From: Serilophus lunatus
Lineage: Eukaryota > Chordata > Aves > Passeriformes > Eurylaimidae
Direction: 5' to 3'
DNA: 64,000 nt
Assembly: GCA_013399895.1 (NCBI GenBank)
Contig: VXBA01005104.1
Span: forward strand, 124,001 to 188,000
Shown one piece after another: positions 48,401-63,533 of the stretch. Within the stretch, counting starts at the first letter, position 1. The number at the start of each line of letters is the position of its first letter. The notes beneath the pieces were generated by a model. That model made no database searches and had not been told where the DNA came from. It saw nothing but the letters and a program-made list of their open reading frames with translations. Made by a program: the position numbers and the translations under genes.

Positions 48401-51400
48401 AGGAATTACACTTAAGCCCTGATATTTTACAGACACATTTTGTGAGCTAGAACTGAGACAAAAAAGCCAGGGTTGTGATCTGCAGCAAATGATCACCTTA
48501 AAAACTGAAAGACACAATGTTGGTTCTTTCCTCCCCACTGATTTCGGGGTTAAACTGTTCAAGTAAGTTAGTTAATATAATTATGAAAAGGTACTAAGAA
48601 TTAGTATGCAATTGCCTTAAAAGTTATGCACAGGGATAGACCTTTATTATTTAAAAATTAATTATTTGGAAGATGCACCAGCACTGTGGAACAACGAAGG
48701 TTACAACACTGAGGAAATACAGCTACAGCTTAACACTAGGCTGTGCTTTCTGTGGCCAGAATGGGAACACCATAAACAGAAATAAAAGGCTCGAAAAATC
48801 CCACTGATACTGGTTTAGTGTGCAGGGCAATCATTAACAGTCTATAACAACAGACAAAAAATTAACTATAAACTTTTCTCATTCCCCTTCTTTCCGGTTC
48901 TGGTTCCTATACTTTAGGAGCCACACTGCATCTTTTCTGTCAAGATACTACTTTCATCCTCTTTTGTTTCATTTGTTTAAAACCCAAAGAAAGTGTTCAG
49001 AGAAACTTCAGCCCACAGAGCTTTTGCCAGTGTGAGGACTTGAAACCATAACAAACTATTTCAGATCTTCTATTCTGTGAGAACTTGGTAATGAAAAGGG
49101 CTTTCACCTTTACATAACCCCTTTGGCAGCAGCGAGTTGTGAAGTGAGCAAGCACAGTCCCACCGCTGCTTTAACAGTCGTGAGGAAAGTGATGGCCCTG
49201 CTGGAGGGTGGTGAAGTGTTAATTGGCAAATTAAGACAGTGCTGCACTGAGGCGTTGAGGATAAATTGCTGCACTGAATATGCATTTTCAGAGCTTATCG
49301 GGAAATTGAGTGGAAGAGGTATAAAAGGCAGCTAGACTTACTACTGGGAAGGTGGGAGTTACCCAATTTATTTTCTGGTGTGTCTACAGCAGTCTCTCAG
49401 CTCTTGGAAAGCTGTTTGTACTTTCAGGGATATTGTTTAATTAAAGAAGAAACTTTTATCTGTGAAAGGTTATCTAATTCCCTCCGCAAAACTGTTAAAT
49501 TTAAAAAGGCCAGGCTGGGTAGAACAACCAGGATTATGTATTAAATGCTGCTTAAGTTTAAGGCCATTTACATTCCTGACTCTGCCTAGAATACAAATTA
49601 TAAGAATTAGACTAACAACAAAGACTGTTGTCTAAGCCAAAAATAAAGACTGACAGCTGTATTAATTGACTGTGCTGCTGTAACAAATATGTAGTGTTGA
49701 CTGTTGTCTTAGATGATCTGAGAAATACTTAATTTAGAAGTTATTCTGGCATTTGTGATGGTTCACGTGTCCTTGCTCATGATCAGTAATCCACATTTCC
49801 AGCCACAGAAGCCAAACAGTCATCACTGTCCAAGGTGTTTTACACTACACTTGATGGTATTGCACCACAGCCAACAGCTTTGCTCCTAGAGGAACAGTAG
49901 GTAAAAAAAGGTCCCAAATGCCCTTTTTGGTTCAGCAGGTTTTCGCCCTCGTTGGTGCAGAGGAGTCAGCGAAGGTGGTGGGACATCCCCTGGTCCCTGT
50001 GTATCCCTTTGCTCTCAAGGCCAAAATGCAAATCCCAGCTGTACGCTTCCCCATGTTCTCCCTCGGCTGCACTTTTGCCAGCTCATACTAAGAGGGAATA
50101 AGGTCATTTGTTGCTGGATAACCCCCCTGCATTTTGACAGTGTACCTATGGAATTGCACTTTAGACCCCTAAAATTCAAGACAGCCATAGGCACAGTGCA
50201 AGCCAGCACAATTCCCAAGCCTCCACCAAAAAAACCAGATCAAAGCTCTTTAATACCAGTTATTGAAGAGGAAAAGTAACATGAATTATTCAGTAAAGAA
50301 GCCCATTTTTTCCCCATGAATGAAATATTCTTTGATATTTAACTCTCAGATATTAAGCAATGCTTTTCGTAAAAACTTTGGCATATCTTTGCCTTTTAAA
50401 TTGCATTCAGATTTAGTTGGATGATTTGTTCATAATTTTAATTTTCTGCTTTTAGATTTCTGTCTTTAGATAACATGTATTCTGTGCAAATTTAAAGCCT
50501 AGTTCAGTACTATTCCAAAAAAGACAGCTTGCTAGACTACAGTTCCAGTATTTAATATAATTTGGAAAGAAGTCCAGTTTGCCATCAGGTTCCAGCATGA
50601 ATCAGTGATAAGTAGTTTCACATGCTTTCTTGCCCCAATTTAAATCAGAGCTGTGACTCAGCAGACAAAGAAATCTTCCCAACATCAAATGGAACACAGG
50701 GCACACAACTGCTTTGGAAGCTGAAGTGGCTCAGGTATTTCACTAAGTAGGTTTATCTGGCAGATTTACGAAAGTTGAAAGTCTGACATTTAAAAATGTT
50801 GACAGCTGCTGTCCTTAATTCTGACAACAATTGCCACGTGTCACATATAGAAATTCTATAAAGACCACTGCAATGTGTAAATCAAAGGCTGGGGAACCTT
50901 TGCCAGTTCTACTTTAAAAAGTGATATAAAGTTTTCACCCTTTACACTTCTTAAAACATCAGAAAAGTGTCCTTTTCTCATTCTGTCTGAACATTAGAAG
51001 TCTCTGAACGCATAAGTGATGGCAAATAATTTTCAGATGTAGGAAATGAATGCAAATCAAGTAAGGCATATATAATGTATGATTCAGGCAGGGACTGCTC
51101 AGTAACATTCTGTGCATAGGGATGGAGAGTTAGAAATACTCTTATTAGCCTGTGGCTCTTAGTGGTGCCATGTACAAAGTGTTCCGAAACTATTAGATAT
51201 TTTACTTCCCATTATTTGGAGAAGAACTGCCAGAAACGCCCAAAAATTCTCCATAGAACAGAATATCAGAAGAATTGGAGAATATTAGTTTTTGCTGGAA
51301 ACAATTTCTCTCATCCTTGATCAACACTTATGTTGATCAAAGATCTTTTTTATTACAGCAAAAATGGATTTAAGAATTGATGAAGAACTATATCACCCAT

Positions 51401-53189
51401 TATGAGGGAAAAGTAGAGGACTGGGGTTATGAAGGGGATAAAACTAAGAGCGGTAGCTGGAGTGGGACTACAAAGAGGGTGCCAAGGGAAGAGACAGCCT
51501 ATATATGTAGTTTGTTTAGTCTTATTTTTTCCAAGTAAATTTACTAATTTAAATGTTTATTACTGTAAGACAAAATTATAAAATTTTTTCTTACTTTAAG
51601 ATGAACTGCCAAAAAAGTTATTGTAGAATATAGAAAAAAGAAAGGAGCCTTATCTAAAGGGGAACCAATGGCACTATTTCCATCAGTGACCTCTTGTGTT
51701 ATTTACAATCCTTGATGATATTCCCTAGTTCCCTTCTGTGATTTGCTGAGATGTTCAGAAGAGGTTCCTGAAAATATAACACACCATTGGCTTTTCTCCC
51801 CTTTGTTTCCACAGGAACATTTACAGAGAACATTCAGTGCAATTCTCATTTGAAGCACTTAAACTTCATTACCTCATCCATTTCCAAAGGCTTTGCATTT
51901 CTATTTTCCATACAACCATGTCATGAACTTGGTTTTTAGGCTGCACTTATACATGTATACACGTATGAAGCATGGTCAGCTCGTAAGGATTTTGTGACTA
52001 AAACTTTCATTTGGATATTAGGGGTTAAGAAAACATTACTACACAACCTATATACGAGTGTAAACACCAAATCTTGAGTTGATCGAGGTGTTACAATTTG
52101 AAATAGCTGAGTATTTTTCATTGGCAGAGCAGAGGATTGCTCGTGCTGCGCTTGCATGTGCCACACATTCACACAACACCAGGCCTACACTTTCTGAAGA
52201 TTCCCACCCAACCTCAATTCATGCCCTGAAGATCTTGTGCAAGAGGTATGCAAGAATTCCAAATAACATCTGAGAATACTGCAGATAAAGAAATGGTGAT
52301 ATGTGCAAATGTTAAATTCCAAAAAATATTTTACAGAGTAAAATAAGGAACTATCCTATTTTGTTTCCAATAAAAAAACCCCCAACCCCTAGACCACAAT
52401 ACACATTCACAGGTAGCCAACAGCTATGTCAGCAAGTGGAACAAATGTACAGTTGATGGGAACTCATTGGGATGCACATGGCACAGCAGGAAATTCCAGC
52501 ACAGTCTGTTTCACCCAGTGTCCTACTTCGGCTCCATTACCAGAGACACGGCAGAGTTAAGGATGGCACTTCCAGCCCTCACAACCACATTAAGAGCTAC
52601 TAATCAGTTATTTACTGAACAAGGGCAAACAAAAAGGCTTTCACTACACTTGTACAGTATCCAAAGCCTCAGCTGTTAAGGCAGCTTGAGGAGTTGGGAA
52701 GCCAAACACTTCCACACCTCATCTGGTTTTCCCACAAAACTATCTTTTGTAGATTAATTCTGATTTAAGGGTATCAAATTCTGTGAAGCCATTTGCAATT
52801 GAATTTGTAGTTGTCTTGCTAATAATGCCAACCAGAATATACATAATATAATTTGTGTCTTTTTCATTAATGTACTTTGAAAACAAAAAATAATTACCCT
52901 ACAAAGACAACTTTTTCTACTGCTAGGTATAACTTCAAGTTCAAACCCCCCCAGATGTTCTTCTTCTTCTTTTTCCTGGTTGAGAACAGTATTGTATATT
53001 TTTGGCTTTTTTTTTTTCCTAATATTTAATATCTTTATTACATGTAATGGAAGAATCAGCATTTCCAGTCATCACTGCAGCATTAAATCCTTCATTATAA
53101 ATACTCTTTAAAGTTCAATACTCTCTAGAACAATACTTTCCTGCAGACCAGATGCCTTTTGCATCCTGGAAAGCCACAGCCCAGAGATG
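45491..53189. other. Non-coding DNA with one TATA-like element
   Basis: AT-rich, with no recognised gene or repeat. A 27-bp minus segment at 46865-46839 has usable splice sites but is too short to call. The GC-richer patch at 49120-49340 is described separately. Confidence 0.35.
49320..49327 (+). promoter_or_regulatory. TATA-box-like element in a GC-richer patch
   Basis: TATAAAAG within GAGGTATAAAAGGCAGC matches the TATA consensus with the preferred G/C flanks. It follows about 200 bp of less AT-rich sequence that includes an octamer-like ATATGCAT at 49279-49286. No coding exon is evident downstream. It could be a tissue-specific or lncRNA promoter, an enhancer, or chance. Confidence 0.25.
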
Positions 53190-53332
53190 CTATCCAAGCT
53201 GCCTGACTGGGAAAAGCCCAGAGCACCTTGGTCTGATCCCAGAGCTGCCCCTACTGCGAGCTGGAGGCTAGGATAAAGATCTCTTGAAATCTCTTCCACC
53301 CTGAAGTAATCCAAATTTAGTAATTTCCCTTC
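53190..53332 (+). mobile_element. CR1 LINE 3' tail fragment
   Basis: In plus orientation, GCTGGAGGCTAGGATAAAGA followed by TCTCTTGAAATCTCTTCCACCC matches the CR1 3' end pattern (GGTTGGACTAGATGATCTC then a purine-rich stretch and CCCTTCCAACCC) with decay. The preceding GC-richer 80 bp may be part of the same copy. The 5' limit is approximate. Confidence 0.5.
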
Positions 53333-56300
53333 TGATTTCCATTTGGCTACAGACTGTGAGAACCTTGGGACATGGCAAATAGTGCATCAAACACGTTGTG
53401 GATGGGAATAAAACTCTGATGGATTCTGACAAGAAAAATATTCATGTCACATACTGAAATAAACTTCACAAGCAATGCCCAAACCAACAAGAAAGTGTCT
53501 AAATGTTTGTATTTTCTCAAACAATTAAAAAAGGAAGAAAGAGACAATTGTTCACAAGGTGCTATTTCTGGAATGGTAAAAAGCCTTCCAAGCTAGTAAT
53601 GTTAGGCTATGTGTTGCACATCAGAGATCACTAACAAAGCAAAGAGAGGGAAAAGGAGTTATTTTGTTTAAGCATTACCTTTTCTAACTTATATTTATCT
53701 ATAATCATCTACTGCTGTTATTTAAAATAAAAAATTACCTCCCAGTCCTTGACTTTTGGAAGAATAGCAATTTGCTAAATGCTGGTTCTTTCTGGTTCTT
53801 GCATATGAAGTTGGATATGGATAAATGTCAGCTAAAGGAGCAGAACAAAAACACCCTTTTTAGCTTCCTATGTATATAAATTATTTTTTAGGATATAAAA
53901 CATCAAAAAAATTTTCTTTTTCGTACATACATTTCCTTCCACAAAGACATACAGAATTCCTCCCTAGTATGAGAAAAGAATGAGGTTGATAATCTGAAAC
54001 CTACAAATGTCTCTGGACTGGAGGAGGGAGGAGTCTGTTGGTTTGGTTTTATATAACTGTGTGGAGCACAGAGGATATAAAGAGCCTTTATTTTACCCCT
54101 CTGGAATCCTAGCACTCTGAACTAGAAAGCCAACCTTGTGAAGAAAGTATATTTAGGTCTTTTAATGCGTTACACTTTCTACATCTGTTCCCCCCCTGTC
54201 TCTTGATTTGACAGCTTAGAATTCCATCCCGCCCTTCCAAAACAATTTCTATTGAGTGCTCTCTAAATTGGAGATTATTAAAAACACTTGCAGAACTCTG
54301 AGTTAAGAATAACATAATTAAGCTAAGCTGGACAACCTTCAGGAATCTGATTTACAAGCATGTCAGGGTATATACTGCTTGACTCATGTGAGTTGGTCAG
54401 ATTTATGCTGCGCTTCTGAATCACTGATTAGCTGGAACAATCATGGAAACCTTCTGGCTTTCAGGGGAGCCTTGTTCCAGACAAAGCAATAGAAATCCAA
54501 TATTGGCCTAGTGAAGGCATGGAATGCACACATACATGAAAGCTGATGCATTTGAAATGCACAGCACTTGATCAGAAGAGAATTATGTGTCACTTCTCAT
54601 AAGAATCAGCCTTACTTTCCAGACTGGAAGTTACCATTGTGATTACAGGCACTATTCCCGTTTGAAAATTGAATCACTTTAGTTTCAGAACATTAATGAC
54701 TTTTCACCAGCTTAAATTTGCAAGAGCCACATTTCCAAGTGGCCCGAGATGTGCACACACCCCCATTTCAATAGATGTCTTTTTAATTGGCTCACTCTTC
54801 CTTTGGGCATGAAAAATTATTACAAATGTTGCTTAGGACTAAGTTGTTGCCTTTTCATGACACAATAAGACACTGAAAATAAAGTACTTCTCTATAAAAT
54901 TAGGAGAAAATGTCAAACATTGGTGAGACTAATGATCAGCATTGAAGTATTGGGTAATGTGTTAGTTATGTGAATTCCCCACAAAGCTGGGAACTTCAAT
55001 TCACTAAAGCACAAATCCAGAAATATACAGAAGGAGAAACAAGGGATAAAAGTAGAGGGGAACAAGAAAATAGAAACCCCAAAAGGCACCTTTTCTGTCC
55101 CGAAAGACTACACATTGGGTGTGTTACATAATTACTTAATACATTTATCACTTTTATGGATTTCATTGTGGCTGAAGCCCAAAGAGTTGCTCTTTACATT
55201 AAAAAAGTTTTATTACCACACCCACCATGCAAAGAAAATAAGGAGAGTACATGAACTGTCCTTACAGAACAACCTGGACAAGGACCTGAGTCTTTCCTCT
55301 AATTTGGGGTTTTTATTAAGCCCTCTCTTCTTTTTCCGAGAAAAATAAAGTCCGACATCATGGAGGGAAGAAGTATTTTATCTGAAACCAAGATAGGAAA
55401 GCAGAAATCTTTCTTATGATCTCTTGGGACATTCATATTCTTTTTTCTTTTTTAAGTTAAATAAATTAGCCTTTACAAACAGCTGGGACTTCCTTATATG
55501 AACTGCTTACAGGTAAAGGAACAGATTTATATGAGTGACTTTGTAATGTAGAGTTAATTAACAGTGGTTATGAGACTTCAGGTGATCCACTTCCAGACAG
55601 AACCAGGATTGTGTAACTAGGATTGAGTTTCAGCAATTCAAAGGAGTATCTGACTTGTGGACTGCCTTCCCAGCCTGGCCTTGGCTCTTCCTCATCCCTA
55701 TGGCCCTGCTGGGCCATCCCCTCACCAGGGCTGATCCCGAGGCCACAGTGGGCTCACAGCATCTAACAGGGTTTGACTGAAGTGTCTCTTTTTCATAAGC
55801 TCACTTAAATCTTAGCTAGAGAGGAGAAGTGAAACTATATTTTTATTGAATACCTTGGTGACGGTTCATGTAGCGGAACATTAATTATCTTTTGTTCTTT
55901 TCAATCTATTTAATTACTCCTGTAGATTTTTATCTGTTCACACAGAGAGAAACATTACAGACTTCTCAAATAACTCAGCGGGGGAAATGATGTATTTTAC
56001 TAGAGAAAAAGACTGACAAATGTCAGTCACATGTTAAAAATCACTTCAAAAAGAATTCTGAGAGCTCTAGATACAAATGCCATCATATCTGGATACTTAC
56101 CATTTTCCTATCACTCATGGAAGAGCATTCTGTAGGCAATTCTACAACCAATTAGACCACAATTCAAAGCATTATGTGCATTTGTTTTTGAGTAGATATA
56201 TTATATAGTTAGAGGATGACAGGAAAAATTAAGTTGTTCTGCTTACCAAGAATTAATTCTATTTTTCTCTTTTCCTGTAAGGATTTCTTCTTTCACAAAC

Positions 56301-59300
56301 TAAACCTCGGATCGGAAGTCTCTTACAGCCTAAGTATATAATCAAATTTTAATGGTAGTGTGGAGTGGAGCAGTAGCAGTGTATGCGGTTTTTTATTGTT
56401 TCTGTGTATTTATTTTTCTGTCTTTCTCGCCTTTCATTCCTTCCCCCAACAGGGCTGTTCTACTGAGACTCTACAGTGCTCTTGACAGACAAATGCTATG
56501 GTCAATCAACTCTGAGTATGTATTGACAGGAACAATTTGATTTCCTGCAAGAGGTAAAAATAAGAATATGATTTCTAAGCATGCTAGAGTAATAAAAGAG
56601 TCTTATTAGATTTCATATATGCCAAAGAGTGCAATGAATTTTCTTGGGACTTCCTTAAACTTATTGCTGTTTACAGACAACTCACCAGCAGAAGGCTCCA
56701 CATCCCTGGAGGATGAGGACAAATTTGCAGTGTGGTACACATACCATTAGTTCTCCTGGTAGTCCAATAAGAAAACAGATTATTGGCATCTTTTTCAATC
56801 CTATTCTGAAGCAAAACAGCCGATGACAGCAGCAGACTACACACAGTTCTTGAAAGTCATGAAAAAAGCAACCACCTAGACTTGTCTCTTTAACAACTGC
56901 CATCCAGAGACCATACAAGAGACCACCATACTTTTGCCTTTTAAAAGGCTATTCCTTGCTCACTGAACCTGTAATCCACAGTTTTCTCCCGTTTTACACT
57001 ATCCTCACAGGTGGTGTCATTTCCCCAGTGCAAGTGTCAAAAGATGAAGTATGACACTCTCAAAATGCATATCCTAACAGACAAGAAGTCTGTAGACACA
57101 GACAAATAAATTTCTTCTGAACAGACAGAACCCTGCAACCTCTGGCATCACCAGAGAGCAAACATCATTTTGGATCTAGCTTGCACACTGAAATTCAAGG
57201 ACTTCATAAATAATAGCTACTATTAACTCACTGCTCATTAAATAACTATGCTACACATTTCTGTGGGAAACTTGCAGCATAGCACAGGATGAGGAATAGA
57301 AGGCAGTTCTGGCAAGGAGTATGTTAAAGCAAAATACAGTGTTTAAAGAATTGTAACAGAAACTAGAGAAATCACACATAAATTGTATTTCTGTAAAACA
57401 AACTCACCCAAGGACAAGGATTTAACCTGATTTAGTGCAGCTCGAGGATCAGTCTCTTCTAATGTATTATTCTGTCACTATAGATTGGTGGATTGATCAC
57501 ATCTTGGGCTGAGCTTCACTTGCCAGCGAGCACAAAGTATTCTGTGCAATTGGTTTCAGTAGCATGCAGTCACTGAGCACTAACTGGATCTGATCGATAT
57601 CCCCTGCAGTGGAACAGCTCCTGTGTTTAGTCTGCTCTGGACTTGAGAAGTGACAGATCAGTGTCAGCACCACTTAGCAGTGATTGCCCAAGTGGGGCCT
57701 CATGCAAAGCAGGTCTAATGAGAGCGCCTCAAATGGCTCACCTCCACGGTGCAGTATCTGTGAGCTTTCAAGGCACCTTGGCTCCAGCACAAAGAAAAGG
57801 CCTCTGTCAGCTGAGACATGCATGGAAGGTGTTTCTCTGACACTTCTTTTGAAGGCCCAGCTTTTTGTTACTACTACTGGACTAAAAATATTTGTTATGC
57901 TAAGCCCTGTTAATCATAGTGCATCACAAACCTATAGTCAGAATTACATTAGAAAAAGGCCTTATTCCTAGAATGTATCACCATCATGTACTTCAGAAGA
58001 ACTCTAGATGGTAGCTAACAGGCTGCATTGTACAATAGGCATGTAAGAGGAGGTGATGCTACTGAAAAGACAGAGAAGTAGCAAAACCATTCTGAGACAT
58101 TCAAGTTATTTAGCTGCCAGGTTTCTTGCTACTCATCCAAGGCATCCCAAACTCGATCTACTACAAGATTTGGGCTCTTCTACAACAAGAGTGTCCTGAC
58201 ATAAGCTTTACTTTGGCTATACTAGACAGAGGCTTGCAGTGACTGTTATTTTGATTTACAGAATGCAAGGACAGGCAAGAGGGCAGCCTTCTGAAGCTAC
58301 TTGGAATCACAATGGAGCTATTCCTGCAGCTGACACAGCAGTGGGGTTGTTGATAAAGGCCTTTAGCGCCCTAATTAAAACATCTTCAATTTATTGAAAT
58401 CCCAACACTGAGTGTTTCTCAGTGACATATCTGGACTGAGAAAGATTTTTATCCTAAGTGTGGGATAAACTGATCCTTTCAAAACACTAAGGCTTCAGTG
58501 CTGTGGGAGGGTCTCACATGAAGACTCCTGTGGAACTGATTGCTCAAAGTAGAGTGAAATCCTAAGAGGGGAAAAAAAGATGGGGAAAAAGCAAAAGCTT
58601 TCAGCCATTCGAGATAGGTTAATTACAACAAATATTAGTATGAAATGATAATATGAAGTGCAGTTTTCAAGCAGAGTCTGTACAAGGGCCACAAGAGTGG
58701 GACATGGCACATCCCACAGGCTCACAGACTGCTGGTGAGCACTTGACTAGTCCATGAAACTGCTCCAAGTGCCCCCTCTGGAAATCTAAGTCCCTCTGGG
58801 ATAGTAGTAGCACAGCTCAGCATGAGTCCATTCTGTGTTTGGCCCCAAAGCTAGTAAAGTGTGTGCAGTTCAGGGACCGAATCTCAGAAGACTCTTGTGT
58901 AAATTGTGAGATAAGGAAATTAGAACCTGTACTTGAGAAACCTCAGTTAAAAAAAAATCCCCAAACCAACCAGAACACCTGTAAAAGACTTAAATGAGCT
59001 CTTCTAAAATCCTTCTTGTATTCTTGGTATTTAATAAGACAAATTTAATTTTGAGCAACAGTGTCATACGTTCCCCAATTGCTTTTGTCTTTCAAAGGTC
59101 TTTTCAAAACCAAGTCACCACAGATCTCACATTGTCCTACTATGATAAATAAGAGAGATTTTTTTGCTAGTCACTCTGTAGATTTCATCTGCCCTCAAAA
59201 GTGAGAGGTAGCACTTATATTTATGGAGCCATATACACCACAGGGATGAGTGGCATCATACTAGAGGAAACCAGATTTAATTTAAAAGAACCAGCAGCAG

Positions 59301-62300
59301 TGCCAGGCACACAGAGGAGGATCCACAGTCCTGGAGTCAATGAAGTGTGACTGTCTCACACAGCCAAATCCGAGTGTGTCAGCAGCCCAGACAGCCAACT
59401 TTCACAGCATCCTCATCTATCACCACACAATGCTGGTTCAAAGGGGTAACCTGACAATAAACCACAAGGGAGCTGACAAACCCATGAAAGTAGCTGCTGC
59501 CTACAGATCATTTCATCATCACACTCCTCCTGGAATCAGTCCTTCTAATGACTACCAAAAGTATGCCAAATATTACAGGCAGAGCTCAGTTTTTGCTGCC
59601 TCTCTCCTCTCAGCTGAGGAGTCTTTAGAGGCTTTGGAACTCTGCTCTGTGACTGCTGAAACCACCTGTCATCCCTTCTAGTTTTTGGTGATGCCTCCAG
59701 GAATGAGTGAAAGCGTGCAATGTCCAGTTCAGCTGTGGCACATTTGGATGGCAAAACCAGGGCAACTACACAGTGTTTGTTCCTCCTAACTTGTGTGATA
59801 AGAAATTAAATTAAATCTTACATAACGTAAGCACACATTTATGAGGCACATGGCTTTTCATGAACTAATCTAGAAAAGTAACATAAGGATTCATACAAAA
59901 CTGCTGGTGGAGGAGACTACCCCCCAATACACCATTACCTCTTGCATCTTATGTTTTCCAACTAAAACATGCTGTGTAGAAGTGATTGCCTTGGAAGTTA
60001 TTGGTACATTTGAATGCAAACTACCAAACCATGAAAAATGAGGCATCCATTTGCTATAAAAATAAATTAGGAGGCAATGCTTTGCTGGCAAAGCCATTTG
60101 AGTACCACAGTTATAACTATTCATGGTACCATTAACAGATGTCTTTGCTTGTACTTTGAGCAGCCTTACGATATTGTTGTATTCAGCAGTACTTCATGTT
60201 TAAAGTGAGTGCAAGCAACTTTGTTTTAGAATATAATAAAATCCTGCCTGATGCAGAAATCCTCTGGGAAATTATACAATAATGTTACCTACATAACTAA
60301 TTTTCTTCTTATGAAATCATGATTCCCGCTACACTTTTAGAACTATTCCAAGTATTGTTTAACATCACCATTTCCATGTTAATATCTCAATAAATCACTG
60401 AAATACAATACTTCATATGAAAAGTGAGTCATACCTTCGGGAACATAAGTTTTCCTTTCTAAATTAAAAGGGGAATAAAATTGATGCTGAGTGTACTGTG
60501 TGTTGTTCAAGGGTAGTAAAAGTACCCAAGTGCTCCTAACAAAGCAGGGCTACACACTGTGTGTGCACAACTCTCACACCAGACATTGTGGAATATTGCT
60601 GAGCTACTGAACTCTGAGCTAGAAGAACCTGAGAGCTGGAAAAACAACATAAACCACTCTCTTCCTTCAGAGGTTACTCAGAACTAAAAGCAAACAGTTA
60701 ATCAGAATGAACTTCCCACCTTTAAGGAACTTGTGATATTGCTATTTGTTCTTCTGAATAAGGGTTCTTTGGAATCTGCCCTGCATCAATCCAACACACA
60801 ACATCAATCTGGTGTTTCTTAAAAATACTAAAATAGTGATTAAAGGTTTTGTGTCTTGTGTGTTAATCACCACACTGGTACACCAGTGAACTCCTCCTGC
60901 CGCTACAGGAGTAGCTGCATTTTCACCCCTATCCTGTTTGCATCGGTGTGCAACTTCTGTACTGTTGTAATAAAGTCTTACGTGGGGGATTAATTGTCCC
61001 CCCATTCAGACTCTTTGTAACTCCCTTTCTCTGCATGCTAATTTGTACTGACAGCATAATTCCTACCCTTTCCCTACAGTTCCTCCTCAATGTTCTATTC
61101 ATGAGTGCTATTTTCCAGGCAGGATTCAGTTGAGGTAGGCTTTCACTAAATACGTAGAGGAAAGAGCTGTATATAAATAAGGCAAATGTATTTGTAAGTT
61201 GTGGAATACAAAATCCATGCAATTTATTTAGCCTTTATTTTAGCTTAATTTAAAATCCTTTCCTGTCCTCTGTACTCCGCTGATCATCTCTTTGCTAAAT
61301 TATACAAAGCCACCACAGCCACTTCGTTAAATGCCTTCAGTAAGACATCATTTTTGCCTTTCTGGACTTACAATAGCAGACAAACAGCAATTAAAATGTT
61401 CCTGCCTTATGTCTAAGGAAGGGAAAAATAATCTAAATTGTGAAATACTCAGATTATGTTCTTTCTGTATGCTCTCCAAAACACTTTTTCTAAGCATTTA
61501 ATAATAGGAGATTACCGTGATCCAGTGGAAGGACTCCCTACTTAGTTAAACTGCTTTTGCTGAATCTGAGGAAACTCTGAAAATATTCTTCCAAAGCGAA
61601 GACTCTGGATGAAATTTTTTATTTGTGGACTCTTGGATTATCCACAAATGAAATTGTACTTTTTTAAGTAACCAAAAGCCTTAAGCAGTAGCAATTATTA
61701 TTCCCAGAGTAAGAAAAAGCGCTCAAATATTTGTGACAATTATGTCTAAATGTTAGATGGGAGACGAATGCTATGGACAAGAAGAAAGAGCAGATCTTTA
61801 AGGTGTATAGTGCCTGCTGATTGTGTTTCTTGCCATTTTCACAAACTAACCTGTTAGTTTCTCCATAATGGTCTGCAAAAGACCACAGAATTGAGAAAGC
61901 AGCTGTAAAACCTGGTCTGGAGGAGACAGGGCTGGTCACAGGGGTACAGCTCCAGGTGCCCAGGCCTGAGCCTCCCTGGAACTCCCAGGTCACAGGCAGA
62001 GGTTGTGAGGATGGGGATCCTGAGTGAGGCTTCTCAGCAAGATTATGGCACATTAGTGCCTTCCCTGGCAAGCCAAGACAGTTATTCTTATCCACAAGGA
62101 GCTCTTACTCCTTGGCTGTCTAAATTCTCAATGGTAATTCGGCAAGGAATTTTGTCCAACTGCTTTCCATTTGCCCAAGCGGCCTGTGTCAACTGGCATC
62201 AGCTTGGCAGCTGCTTCAAACAGTCCTGAAAGGTTTATGAAACATAATTTCTCTTGCCATAAACTATTTTAAGAGCTCTTCCCAACATGTATTTCCCCAT

Positions 62301-63533
62301 GTGAATACTAAATAAATTATTGCATATTATATTTGATGGTTTACTATTTACAGTGTCAGGCGAATGCATATTGATACATACCAATGAGGGTGTTCAGGCT
62401 TACTGGCTTCTTTTTTGAAGCTTTGGAAGGTTTTGATGTCATTCACACCAGCTGAGGGATTTTTTGAAGTTAAGAAAGGGATATTTTTCCTATGTTAAAG
62501 CAATTTCTCACCTAACTTGCGAGCACATCTTGTGAAAATGACAAATTTAAGTTGGACACAGTGGTGCAACTCCAGTGGAGTCAGAGAAATGGGGAATTGC
62601 AAGGCCTTTAAAAACCTTCTACCATCCTGTAGAAAACAAAAGATTTTTGTCTTCTATCTCCTTATACATATTTAGTTTCCGCCTGTAATCAGCCTGCCTT
62701 AAATTTAGTCATGCGTATTGGTTACTTTTTAGTGGAAGAAAGCAACACATTATTGATAACCTTAGTTACAGAAGTGTCACAAAGCAAGATCGACAGTGTT
62801 TGCTGCACCAGAAACCATAAAGCACAAATAACTTGCCTTTAAAAGCTCCCTAAACCTTCCAAAAAGCATATTTAAGTATATTTGTAAGTATATACTGAAG
62901 ACAATAAGCTTACAACATTGATAATGGGAAATCTCAGAGAACTCAAAACCCCACACATTGGTCTGGACCACGTGTTTTATATATATATATACATATACGC
63001 AAATATTTTAAGGCACATTATATAAATTCATTCAGAAAAACTAAGCAAAATTATGTTGTTTCTCCTTTACATACAAGAACCACAAGTGAAATCTGGCCAG
63101 AAAAAAGCATATTCTGGCTCAAGGTTTGTTTTCATTTCCCATGAAAATCATCTGGAATACTATGACCATGCATCTATAGTATTAAATTAATCAGCATTAC
63201 GTTGTTCTTTCCTATAAAAATCATTCCCTGATGAAAACAGTCCAAGTAGGAGCTGTCAAAGGGGGGAAAAACCATGAGAAGTAGAAAATGCTAGGTGAAT
63301 ATTTCTGCATTAGCTTTTGTCTTTTTGATTGTTTCAAGATGGCCAAAATCCATGATGTAATGGGAAAATCAAAATAAGTGATTAACCTCAACTGGTAACA
63401 GTAGAAAAGAAGCTGAAAGACCAAGAGCACTCAGGCAGATTCTGTTTACTCCATTTACACCTGATTACAAAACTGCTCGGAATTAAAGATGCAAGAAACA
63501 CTCCAAAAAAAGAAAACAGATTTGAAAACTTAC
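53333..63533. other. Non-coding DNA, no recognised gene
   Basis: AT-rich, with GC-richer patches at about 55660-55770, 57640-57840 and 61900-62010. The 143-codon minus frame at 62095-61664 is the longest in the window but shows no domain and spans ordinary low-complexity composition. A 41-bp minus segment at 56141-56101 has a perfect donor (AAAATG/GTAAGTATC) and a fair acceptor. A (TA)n run lies at 62977-62992. Confidence 0.35.
62977..62992 (+). repeat. Short (TA)n microsatellite
   Basis: About eight TA units, followed by imperfect ACATATAC. Confidence 0.7.

Noticed and set aside
61664..62095. Longest minus-strand open frame (143 codons)
   Set aside because: It has no domain, repeat or recognisable family. 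One frame of this length is expected by chance in 64 kb, and an internal stretch looks like an intron-type splice region.
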